A stretch of DNA of 49,483 nucleotides from Clostridium sp. (GTDB lineage Bacteria; Bacillota; Clostridia; Lachnospirales; Lachnospiraceae): the NCBI GenBank assembly GCA_023664775.1, contig JAMPEW010000022.1, positions 1 through 49,483 on the forward strand. The letters are read 5' to 3'. The notes below the pieces were generated by a model. The model was given only the letters and a program-made list of their open reading frames with translations. It was not told the origin of the DNA and made no database searches. Of this stretch, positions 33,651 through 41,730 are shown piece by piece; positions within the stretch are counted from its first letter, which is position 1, and each line of letters opens with the position of its first letter. Position numbers and translations under genes: made by a program.

Positions 33651-36600
33651 TTAATGCTTCTTTTGTTTTTTAATAACAACAACCATACCTGAAACGGAAA
33701 GCAGCATTACAAATGCCAAAACTGCAATCGGAGCCTCATCGCCTGTATTCGGTGACTGTGCAGAGCCAAGGTATGAATACTGCGGCTTAGAATTATTGTT
33801 TGTAATAAGCGGCGGTGTAGGTTCAGGATTATTCGGATTATCTCCGCCTCCAGGATTGTCACCAGGATTATCAGGGTCAGGATTACTTCCGCCACCTACA
33901 CTATTTGCAGTAAACCATGCTGAGATGATTGTATCCTTTGTAATCTTAGAATAATCCGTATCCCAGCCTGAGAAGGTATATGTATACTTATCTGTTGCCG
34001 TCTTTCTCGGTGTCGTAACAGGCGGCGTTGCGCTGTTGCCGTCCGTAACAGTTTCAACCTTCATTGTATTGCCATCTCCATCCTTCCATGTAACTGTATA
34101 GGATCTTGGTGCTGCGTCTACCATGTAAAGCGCATAGATGGAGAACCTGCTTGTTGTTATCGCTATATAATCCTCCGCAAGGACAGCATCATCATCTGAC
34201 CAGTTAATAAACTGGGCATTATTTCCTGTTCCATGCATGGAAGCAACTCCAATCTTCTGATTGGAAAGTTCGCCTAACGGAAATGCAACTGTAATCGGCT
34301 TTACAAGTCTTGTAACATCTTGTGTATACATAACCCGACCATCAGCATCCTTTACCGTCTTAACAACATTAAGCTCTATATATCTGACAATCACATTATT
34401 CTTTCCTATGTTATTTGCAAATACGCCCTGTGTTGTATCACTTACACTTGCTACGTCAAGGTAACCTGCATACAAGGTTACGTCAATGGAAGCACCATTC
34501 TCATCATATTCCTTCCAGTCCTCCTCGGTAATAACCGCCGTGTAATTTCTGTCAAAAACCTGGTCAAGCCCATCTGCCGCAACCCTTACAGCACCGTCCC
34601 GCAGTACCATATGGGTGGAAAGATTGCTTAAAATAAAGTTTACGCCATTATTTGTAATATAGTCAGTCGGATATACAACGGCGCCATCTTCCACAATAAC
34701 AGCCTTCGTCTGTGTATGCGTTCCGTCTGTTGCGGCAATTCTGTATGTTCCATCTGAAATGTTTGTGAAATTATAGTCGCCACCGCCAACATCCAATTTC
34801 TTGCCTGCTATATAAGTATTGCCATCAAACAGTGATACATATATCGGTTCATCAGCAGAAATTCCATATGCATATTTTACGTTTCCGTAAACAGCAGTTG
34901 TCGACTTGCCGTCCCCTGTCCGAAAGCTTCCCTCTACAGTTTTTGTTTCCTTTGAGGTCTTCGTAACGGCATAAACCCTGTACTCATAAACCGTATCAGG
35001 TAGAAGGTCCGTAAACTCATAATCAAGGCTTGCACCGTAGCTTTGTGTACGCTTATTTGCAGGAGCAGTTTCATAATTCGTCGTTCCTGCCTTTCTATAT
35101 GCAATATAGTAATTGGAAAGACCATACGTGCCCATATAAATTTTTGCGTCTATTTTTGCGCCTGTGGACGTAATATCCGTAATCGGGCTTACGCTCATTG
35201 CAAGAGGCACAAATTCAAGCGTAGCAACATTTCCTGCCATGTCCTCAACAGTAAGCTCATAGGAGTCTGCGTCTGCTGCAAGAAAGCTTCCCATAATTGT
35301 ACCCTCATTCTCACTTACAATTAAGGTATTGCCGTTCAGCTTCACAGAATTAATATTAATTCCACTTACCCTATCATATGCCTCAAAGTTTATTGTCACT
35401 CTGCCCTCAGCGTCAACCAATGACTCCTTCATTTCTATCACAGGCTTGCTTAAGTCTACCTTTATATTTGCTGTTGCATGGCTGCTCGGTTTACTGGTAT
35501 CGCTTACAGCCCATGCATCAATTGTAATATTACCCTCGTCAGCTAAATTGAAATCCTTTTGTGCCTGAGAAAATACATCTGTATCTTTCTTTTCGCCGTT
35601 TACGATTGCATAGTGTGTTCTTACAGGTATCTTATCCTGCTCCGTAATTGTTGTTGACCTGATTGTAATTGCAGGCGCCGTCTCAACATACCAGCCATTT
35701 TTACCCTCAGTTCCGTTTACCTCAATTGTAGGCGCAATCGGCGCTTCATCAGAAATTCCACTGAAGCTGATCGTCTTTTCAGCACTATTTCCCGCCTTAT
35801 CATATGCAACAATCTTGTAGTTACCATTGTCTAAAATCTGATAGTTGCGGTACATGAAATATCCTTCATCTTCCTTTGGTAAGAGCGTCTGGGTCAGCTT
35901 TTCATAAGTTCCGCCAACCTCCTTAAAGAGCTCAACCCTTGAAATCTGACTTTCACCCTCGCCCTCAGTTACGTTAAACTCTAAAAGCTTACCTACCTTC
36001 AGGCTGTTAGGATCGTCCTTTGTTATATTCTCAATAACAGGCGGCTTACAGTCAAGCTTAAAAGGTCCTGCCGTATTTAACTCTGCCACATTTCCTGCAT
36101 TATCATACAGAAGTCCCGTCGCAGAATATGTGCCGATCGGAAGCTCAGGATCCTGATATGTAAGCTTAAAATCCTTTGAAATTACCTTGCCATATGCAGT
36201 AGCATATTTAAAGTCATTCGGACTATCATCCACTATGGTTTTTGTTGTACCGTCAGGCAGTGTAACGGTCCATTCTATTTTATTCAGTCCACTGTCATTG
36301 CCAGTCAGACTTTCGTCGGTTGCACTTGCAACGAAGGTTACTCCATTGTACCAGATATCCTGATCCACAATGGCATAGCCGTCTACAGTTGTAGCCGTAA
36401 TTGTTGCCTTTGGCGGTATATTTTCAACCATCCATTCATAATAATTTTGCGGTGTATTTTTACCGTCATAGTCTTCCGTTGTGGCAGTTACGACTTTTTT
36501 ACCATCCACCTCCGTTGTTTCAATCTTAAGCTTAATCGGATCAGAATCATTGCCCGTAGTGTCCGTCGCATATACAATAAGCTGTCCACCATCGCTTGTT

Positions 36601-39600
36601 CCAATCGAAATTGTTGCGTCTGCATACCATACATTATTATATGTATCATGAATAGGATTTACAAAATCAGTAATTCTATCCTTATCAATCTCATAAAATC
36701 CATTTTCGTCAACATAGCGGTAATGAAGCTCCGCAGGAGCACTGCCTTCTGACGAATACTTAATGGTAATCGTCATATTTGGAACCTCAGCACCGTCAAT
36801 TTGCTGCGAATGGTAATAGGAACCAAAATTAAACGCATTAAAATACGGAAGATCAGGCGACACAGTATGCGTCACATACTCTGGTCCTGTGGTGTCAATG
36901 CTAAGCTTAACATTTTCTATCGTTGTCACGGCTCCTGACTTCGAATTAAGCATCTGGAAACGGAATGTCTTATCTATGTAATTAATATCCTTTCCCGTAA
37001 AATCAATGGTAGGCTTAAATAAACCACTGTTCACCACTTTGTTCTCATCAAAGTCAAACACATCATCTTCATCGTCCTCCAAAAGCCTTATCAGGTCATA
37101 CCCACCACTTGCAGTTATAATAAGTCCCGGATAAACACCATTTGGAGCAGGCTCCCTGTCAAATTTATAGTTTACGTCCTTTTGGGCTACATCTCTAGTA
37201 ACCGTAAAGCTGCTTTCTACGCCTTTGCTGTCAACTGCATAATTAGATGGATTGGAAAAATCTGCTTTTATCGTATACACCTGCGGCATGGACAAATATC
37301 CCTTGTATTTTTCCCAACTGGTTACCCAATCCGTAAATCCAAGGTACTCTCTTGCAAACGCCTCATCACTTACACGATTATTATAAGCGGTCTTATCAGC
37401 TTCTATGAGGGTTGAAGTATCAATATTTAATTTGAATTTTGGTCTATCCTCACCAAATAAAATCGGATCTTTGCCATTCGTTTCCTTCTCCACTGTCACC
37501 GTAATCGCTCTTGGCGTAATCTTACCTATATTCAGCGTACAGCTTCCTCCAGGTTCAATTTCTGCCCCTGTTGCTTTATCACGAAGAACATAATAATCAA
37601 GCAGGTCAGAGTTTTTCGGTTCAAGATTAATATTGCTTATTGTAAGTGGTTTCTTCTCTCCTGCATTCGCATTATCAAAATACGCTTCTTCGTTAAATGT
37701 AATATAAAGAACCTCGCCATCATGATCAATTGCTTCCAGCACCTTGCCTTCAGGCCTAAGCTTAATCGTATTTATGCCATTATACTGCTTTGTAGGTGGT
37801 TTTTCGCCCTCAGCATCAAATATGGAGTCTTCATCTATAAATATTTCCTTTTTTTCAAACTTAAATATAACTGTACAGTATGTTACCTCAGCAGCACCAT
37901 GTTCATTTATGGAATTGTTATCTGTTATTTTAAGCTCTATCTTCGGTTCGCCGGTTGCCGTAACCTTGTGTGGCAATGTTAATGGATACCCTATCATAAA
38001 GCCATAAATTTTAGTTTCATCCCCACTAACTATATAGTTACGTATCTCTATACCATATGGTTGTATATTTCCCGATAAAACTTCGCAGGTAAAGTTAGCG
38101 CTTAGACCCGGCTTGTTATCAGTCGCATATGCAGGATAAAAGTCACCTATGATTTCCTGTCCATACTGCGCTGTTATGACTAAATTACCAGCTTCGTCAT
38201 ATGATACAGCACTACCTCCTCCTGCAACTTTAATATTAGATACAAGCTTGACTTTTTTATACGTCCATATTGCTTCAAGGCTATTGCCCGTAACATTTAT
38301 TTCATCCGTAACATTAGCTGAACGTGTACAAAGCAAGCTTACAGATACCGTTTCACCAGGATCATATATCTCCTTAGTGACAGTATCTCTCCAACCTGTA
38401 AGCTCATATCCGTCATTTTTTACCCATGCTTTCATTTCTTCCTGAGAAGGAAGTGTAATTGTATCGGTATATTTAAGATTTTCCCTTTTTTCTACCTTTT
38501 CTTTTCCATCTAAAAGCTCCATAAAGCTAAATCCATCAGGCTGTGCGTCAAGCGCAATCGTTATATTATCAACAGGTTCAAATGCAGCACTAACATACAC
38601 AGCGTTACTGCTGCCATCAGGATTTATCTGATTGGCTCCGGTACCTTTTGTAATTGTATAGGCGCCGTCTGCAACCGGAGTCGTCCCACTGAGCAGTCCC
38701 ACATATTTATATCCCCATTTTCCAATTTTACCTGCCGCCCAATCCTTGTTTGGAACAATAAATTGGATTTTATCATCTATGACATCTAATGAATTATATG
38801 TTACGTGATTTTCTTCTTCACCACTTAAGCCATTCGTTATAATAACATCATATTTGGTTCTTTTTGCTTTAACGTAAAGCGACAGTCCTCCCTGTCGTAA
38901 ATGACTGTCAGTAGTCAGAATTTTGTCCTCTGTTACCGGCTCAGTAAATTTTGTATCAAAATATAAATCTGAAATTTCCAACCCATCTATACTATCTATG
39001 TCATATATTTGCTTGGCAATATATCCCTTCGTAACTGTTGCTCTAACGGCAGCAATATCATAGTAGTTTCCATCAGCAGATTCTGTAAGCGGTATGCCAC
39101 TCTCATAAGGAATTGAATACACAAGACTATTACCATCCGTTGTGCCATTTGAGTACACTCTGAATACCGCAAGGGACATTTTAGGAAATTCATATGTATC
39201 ATTTGCACTATACAAATCATATTCCTGACTTATAATCTCACCGTTTTCACCATACTGACTGTCAATGAGGTTTGTGTTTATGCTATCGTCTTTTTCTTCA
39301 TATATATCAAGATTTTCAAAGTCTCCCTCGCCTGTCTGCAGGTCATCGGAGCCAAAATTATTGTTATCTCCACTACCATTTGCATTATCCACATTCACGG
39401 TGTCCGTGCCTGATGCAGTATTAGACGCACCCGCAGAAGATGATGTATCTGCAGACGAGGTCAGAAAAAGCGATTGCGTTATAAGCATAACCATAACCAT
39501 GGCTGACGCAACAAGCTTCTTTCCATTGCCCTTTCCCCAATATACTGCATGAGAAATAGCGCTGATAACCGCAACCAGCGCAAGTGTAGGATACACAAGT

Positions 39601-39662
39601 ATTCTATGTTTCTTGCCGACCTCCAATAATTTTCTTATAAGTTTGTCTTTCAGATTCATCAT
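33651..39662 (-). CDS. Giant sortase-anchored surface protein (2003 aa)
   Basis: The N-terminus has a basic stretch and two hydrophobic segments (about 20-41 and 46-66), the second followed by an export-like boundary, then a Ser/Asn/Asp-rich stretch. The long middle (about 130-1480) looks like beta-sandwich repeats of bacterial Ig type, many ending in forms such as YKIVAYDKAGNSAE or YSATGLLYDNAGN. A fibronectin type III domain lies at about 1490-1582, a carboxypeptidase-regulatory-like segment at 1590-1655, and an InlB-type repeat (YTFSGWDTDYSKITKDT) at 1850-1919. A Pro/Gly/Asn linker leads to the sorting signal SPNTGDE (about 1969), a membrane segment and KKQKKH. ATG 39662 and ATG 39659 are both near GAGGTGG. 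Adhesion or matrix binding is likely; the ligand is unknown. Confidence 0.9.
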   Translation of the reverse strand: MMNLKDKLIRKLLEVGKKHRILVYPTLALVAVISAISHAVYWGKGNGKKLVASAMVMVMLITQSLFLTSSADTSSSAGASNTASGTDTVNVDNANGSGDNNNFGSDDLQTGEGDFENLDIYEEKDDSINTNLIDSQYGENGEIISQEYDLYSANDTYEFPKMSLAVFRVYSNGTTDGNSLVYSIPYESGIPLTESADGNYYDIAAVRATVTKGYIAKQIYDIDSIDGLEISDLYFDTKFTEPVTEDKILTTDSHLRQGGLSLYVKAKRTKYDVIITNGLSGEEENHVTYNSLDVIDDKIQFIVPNKDWAAGKIGKWGYKYVGLLSGTTPVADGAYTITKGTGANQINPDGSSNAVYVSAAFEPVDNITIALDAQPDGFSFMELLDGKEKVEKRENLKYTDTITLPSQEEMKAWVKNDGYELTGWRDTVTKEIYDPGETVSVSLLCTRSANVTDEINVTGNSLEAIWTYKKVKLVSNIKVAGGGSAVSYDEAGNLVITAQYGQEIIGDFYPAYATDNKPGLSANFTCEVLSGNIQPYGIEIRNYIVSGDETKIYGFMIGYPLTLPHKVTATGEPKIELKITDNNSINEHGAAEVTYCTVIFKFEKKEIFIDEDSIFDAEGEKPPTKQYNGINTIKLRPEGKVLEAIDHDGEVLYITFNEEAYFDNANAGEKKPLTISNINLEPKNSDLLDYYVLRDKATGAEIEPGGSCTLNIGKITPRAITVTVEKETNGKDPILFGEDRPKFKLNIDTSTLIEADKTAYNNRVSDEAFAREYLGFTDWVTSWEKYKGYLSMPQVYTIKADFSNPSNYAVDSKGVESSFTVTRDVAQKDVNYKFDREPAPNGVYPGLIITASGGYDLIRLLEDDEDDVFDFDENKVVNSGLFKPTIDFTGKDINYIDKTFRFQMLNSKSGAVTTIENVKLSIDTTGPEYVTHTVSPDLPYFNAFNFGSYYHSQQIDGAEVPNMTITIKYSSEGSAPAELHYRYVDENGFYEIDKDRITDFVNPIHDTYNNVWYADATISIGTSDGGQLIVYATDTTGNDSDPIKLKIETTEVDGKKVVTATTEDYDGKNTPQNYYEWMVENIPPKATITATTVDGYAIVDQDIWYNGVTFVASATDESLTGNDSGLNKIEWTVTLPDGTTKTIVDDSPNDFKYATAYGKVISKDFKLTYQDPELPIGTYSATGLLYDNAGNVAELNTAGPFKLDCKPPVIENITKDDPNSLKVGKLLEFNVTEGEGESQISRVELFKEVGGTYEKLTQTLLPKEDEGYFMYRNYQILDNGNYKIVAYDKAGNSAEKTISFSGISDEAPIAPTIEVNGTEGKNGWYVETAPAITIRSTTITEQDKIPVRTHYAIVNGEKKDTDVFSQAQKDFNLADEGNITIDAWAVSDTSKPSSHATANIKVDLSKPVIEMKESLVDAEGRVTINFEAYDRVSGININSVKLNGNTLIVSENEGTIMGSFLAADADSYELTVEDMAGNVATLEFVPLAMSVSPITDITSTGAKIDAKIYMGTYGLSNYYIAYRKAGTTNYETAPANKRTQSYGASLDYEFTDLLPDTVYEYRVYAVTKTSKETKTVEGSFRTGDGKSTTAVYGNVKYAYGISADEPIYVSLFDGNTYIAGKKLDVGGGDYNFTNISDGTYRIAATDGTHTQTKAVIVEDGAVVYPTDYITNNGVNFILSNLSTHMVLRDGAVRVAADGLDQVFDRNYTAVITEEDWKEYDENGASIDVTLYAGYLDVASVSDTTQGVFANNIGKNNVIVRYIELNVVKTVKDADGRVMYTQDVTRLVKPITVAFPLGELSNQKIGVASMHGTGNNAQFINWSDDDAVLAEDYIAITTSRFSIYALYMVDAAPRSYTVTWKDGDGNTMKVETVTDGNSATPPVTTPRKTATDKYTYTFSGWDTDYSKITKDTIISAWFTANSVGGGSNPDPDNPGDNPGGGDNPNNPEPTPPLITNNNSKPQYSYLGSAQSPNTGDEAPIAVLAFVMLLSVSGMVVVIKKQKKH

Positions 39663-39989
39663 TCCACCTCATTAATCACGTCCCAGCCAGTGGGTTATTT
39701 TTATAAAAATCAACCTGTTTAATACGTAAAATGTAAAGGTACAAATAATCATAAAAACCCATAATCATTCATACCATTCATTATTCTATCACATATCATT
39801 AAAAAGTGAAAGACTTTTTATACCAAATATGGATTTTTTTATCGGATAAAAGCAACATGTTGTGTTTCGCACCACTATATAACAAGATATGCCGCTTTAC
39901 ATCCCAACAAAAGCATAAAATAGCCTGTATATTATATCGTACGTTATATCCAACGGCTTTATCCCTTAATTGCTGGAAAATTAATGAAA
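39663..39989. other. 327-bp gene-free stretch
   Basis: A+T-rich DNA between the small LuxS-operon gene and the giant surface protein gene. It holds the hairpin at 39801-39819 and presumably the surface protein promoter, but no convincing -35/-10 pair was picked out. Short readings on both strands are not gene-like. Confidence 0.5.
39801..39819 (-). terminator. Probable terminator of the MTAN-LuxS operon
   Basis: AAAAAGT and ACTTTTT form a perfect 7-bp, A+T-rich stem with a 5-nt loop, 171 bp after the last gene of the operon; T-rich on both strands. A weak stem, so only moderate support. Confidence 0.4.
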
Positions 39990-40247
39990 TTATTTGAACC
40001 ACATATCATAAACCGACTGTTTCCAAAGAGGCACATAGCTTCCTGCATAAAAAGAATCCAAATGATTATTTAGATAGTTTATTTCTTCCTCAATCTGCTG
40101 TTTGCTCATGCCAGCCTTGTAAAAGGGCTGTTCCTTTACCCATACGCTGTCGTAATATCTTTCATACCTTATTTCTGAATATTTTGATACAGTCCTGTTT
40201 TCTCCCGATTGCCTGCCGTGTCCGTCACCATACATGTTATTTTCCAA
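39990..40247 (-). CDS. Small hypothetical protein in the LuxS operon
   Basis: 85 residues from TTG 40247, which lies 6 nt after AAGGAGGAGGGG; the first in-frame ATG (40235) is too far from that site. It is soluble, rich in Tyr, Glu and Ser, with SKYSEIRYERYYDSVWVKEQ and a helical SKQQIEEEINYLNNHLDSFY. No family is recognised. It follows luxS by 38 bp on the same strand, so it is probably cotranscribed with MTAN and LuxS and may share their regulation. Confidence 0.65.
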   Translation of the reverse strand: MENNMYGDGHGRQSGENRTVSKYSEIRYERYYDSVWVKEQPFYKAGMSKQQIEEEINYLNNHLDSFYAGSYVPLWKQSVYDMWFK

Positions 40248-40285
40248 TATAAACCCCTCCTCCTTGAACACAGGATATACCCCTC

Positions 40286-40765
40286 TTACGAAGGGTATAT
40301 CAGTCTTGTGTCATCTATGTTATTTAACACCTGTTCCAAAAATCTTTTGCTTATATATCTTGCCATAGGAAGATTCATGTCAAGGTAATTGCCACAGTCT
40401 CTTGCAGACGCACCGGGAACCGCATCATCAAAGGTGCTCGTAAACTCATACAGCTCTTTCATAAGCGGAATAATATCCTTTGACTCATAATCCCCTGCGA
40501 GTATAAGATAAAAGCCGGTTCTGCACCCCATAGGTCCAAAATATATCGTTTTTTCCCCATAGTCCTTGTGATTTCTTAAAAATGTTGCGGCAAGATGCTC
40601 AATTGTATGTACCTCGGCAGTATTCATCACCGGTTCAAAATTTGGTCTTGTCATTCTGATGTCAAAGGTTGTTATAACATTTTCAGCCACCTTATCTTTT
40701 CTCGAAACATACACCCCCGGCAGCAGCCTGGTGTGATCGATTAAAAAGCTCGCTATTTTTTCCAT
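40286..40765 (-). CDS. luxS: S-ribosylhomocysteine lyase
   Basis: 159 residues. Zinc ligands His53 and His57 (HTIEH) and Cys124 (ARDCGNY), the catalytic Cys81 in GPMGCRTGFY, and the N-terminal SFLIDHTRLLPGVYVSRKD are all present. The enzyme cleaves S-ribosylhomocysteine to homocysteine and DPD, the precursor of autoinducer 2. It is encoded 23 bp after MTAN, which supplies its substrate, so the two complete the activated methyl cycle and make AI-2. Confidence 0.98.
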   Translation of the reverse strand: MEKIASFLIDHTRLLPGVYVSRKDKVAENVITTFDIRMTRPNFEPVMNTAEVHTIEHLAATFLRNHKDYGEKTIYFGPMGCRTGFYLILAGDYESKDIIPLMKELYEFTSTFDDAVPGASARDCGNYLDMNLPMARYISKRFLEQVLNNIDDTRLIYPS

Positions 40766-40788
40766 TACATCATCTCCTCTCTAAAACA

Positions 40789-41481
40789 TCAATATTTATC
40801 AACAAGCTCTGTCATAAGCTTTACACTATGCTCGATTGCCTTTGCCTCAAAGGTCGGATAATCCTCCGTAGCACTGTCGTCCGCCTTATCCGATATCGCC
40901 CTTATAATAAGAAACGGAATATTGTTCAAATATGCCGCCTGTGCTATGGCAGCTCCCTCCATCTCCGTACAACAGCCTGCAAAGTTTTCCAATATGTACT
41001 GCTTCTTGGCCTTATCTGACACAAACTGGTCGCCACTCACAACCCTGCCGCAAAATACCTTAATGTCAGGATTTACCCGCTCACAACATTCCTTTGCCAA
41101 CGATCTAAGCTTCTCGTCTGCAATAAATGTTGAGGTTTCCATCCGCGGAATAACCCCAAGCTCATAGCCAAAGCCTGTAGCGTCAACATCGTGCTGCATC
41201 GTGTCTGTGGCTAAAACGATGTCCCCTATATCTATATCAGCGTTAAGGCTTCCTGCAATTCCCGTATTTATCACGCCTTCAACAAGGTATTCATCAACAA
41301 GAATCTGTGTACAGATACCTGCATTTACCTTGCCGATGCCTGAGCGCACAACCACAACATCCTTTCCCATCAGCTTTCCCTTGTAAAAGTCCATTGACGC
41401 CTTTGTCTTAATCTCAACGTCCGTCATCTTTTCCTTCAGCTTACTTACTTCCTCGTCCATTGCTCCAATTATTCCAAGCAT
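40789..41481 (-). CDS. mtnN: 5'-methylthioadenosine/S-adenosylhomocysteine nucleosidase (MTAN)
   Basis: 230 residues, usual length. Nucleosidase signatures: IIGAMDEEV with Glu near 11-12, NTGIAGSL, EMEGAA (Glu near 173-175 contacts the ribose) and AISDKAD (catalytic Asp near 198). It removes adenine from S-adenosylhomocysteine and methylthioadenosine. AAGGAGG stands before the ATG. It is the first gene of the MTAN-LuxS operon, preceded by an 89-nt foldable element within a leader of about 134 nt. Confidence 0.97.
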   Translation of the reverse strand: MLGIIGAMDEEVSKLKEKMTDVEIKTKASMDFYKGKLMGKDVVVVRSGIGKVNAGICTQILVDEYLVEGVINTGIAGSLNADIDIGDIVLATDTMQHDVDATGFGYELGVIPRMETSTFIADEKLRSLAKECCERVNPDIKVFCGRVVSGDQFVSDKAKKQYILENFAGCCTEMEGAAIAQAAYLNNIPFLIIRAISDKADDSATEDYPTFEAKAIEHSVKLMTELVDKY

Positions 41482-41509
41482 TTTTCATCCTCCTTAAAAT
41501 ATAAAATAT

Positions 41510-41598
41510 GTTCTATAAATGCGAACGGTCCATATACATAAATACTAGCTGGAAAACGGTTCGGATATAGAACCTAAATTTTACTGAATTTATAGAAC
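41510..41598 (-). ncRNA. Structured leader element of the MTAN-LuxS operon, class unknown
   Basis: On the minus strand GTTCTATAAAT (41588-41598) and ATTTATAGAAC (41510-41520) form a perfect 11-bp closing stem. Inside, GGTTC (41570-41574) pairs with GAACC (41558-41562), or instead GGTTCTATAT (41565-41574) with ATATGGACC (41527-41535), apart from one bulge. The two pairings exclude each other. The element ends 15 nt before the ribosome binding site. No known riboswitch class was recognised. Confidence 0.55.
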
Positions 41599-41621
41599 GA
41601 AACAGAACTAATCTGACATTT

Positions 41622-41650
41622 ACAATATCATATTTCATTTTTAAATGCAA
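41622..41650 (-). promoter_or_regulatory. Promoter of the MTAN-LuxS operon
   Basis: TTGCAT (41645-41650), 17-bp spacer and TATTGT (41622-41627) on the minus strand; the transcript would begin near 41615 and include the whole structured leader. Confidence 0.5.
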
Positions 41651-41668
41651 TACAAAAAATAAAATACT

Positions 41669-41697
41669 TTGACTATCAGAGTATATTTTTATATAAT
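41669..41697 (+). promoter_or_regulatory. Promoter of the LacI-GGDEF gene
   Basis: TTGACT (41669-41674), 17-bp spacer and perfect TATAAT (41692-41697), 34 bp before the ATG. Confidence 0.75.
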
Positions 41698-41730
41698 ATA
41701 TCATATCCCTAATAAAAGAGGTGAACACAA

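Noticed and set aside
39799-40002. Short open frames on both strands in the gap before the LuxS-operon gene
   Set aside because: A+T-rich, no ribosome binding sites, cross the hairpin at 39801-39819.
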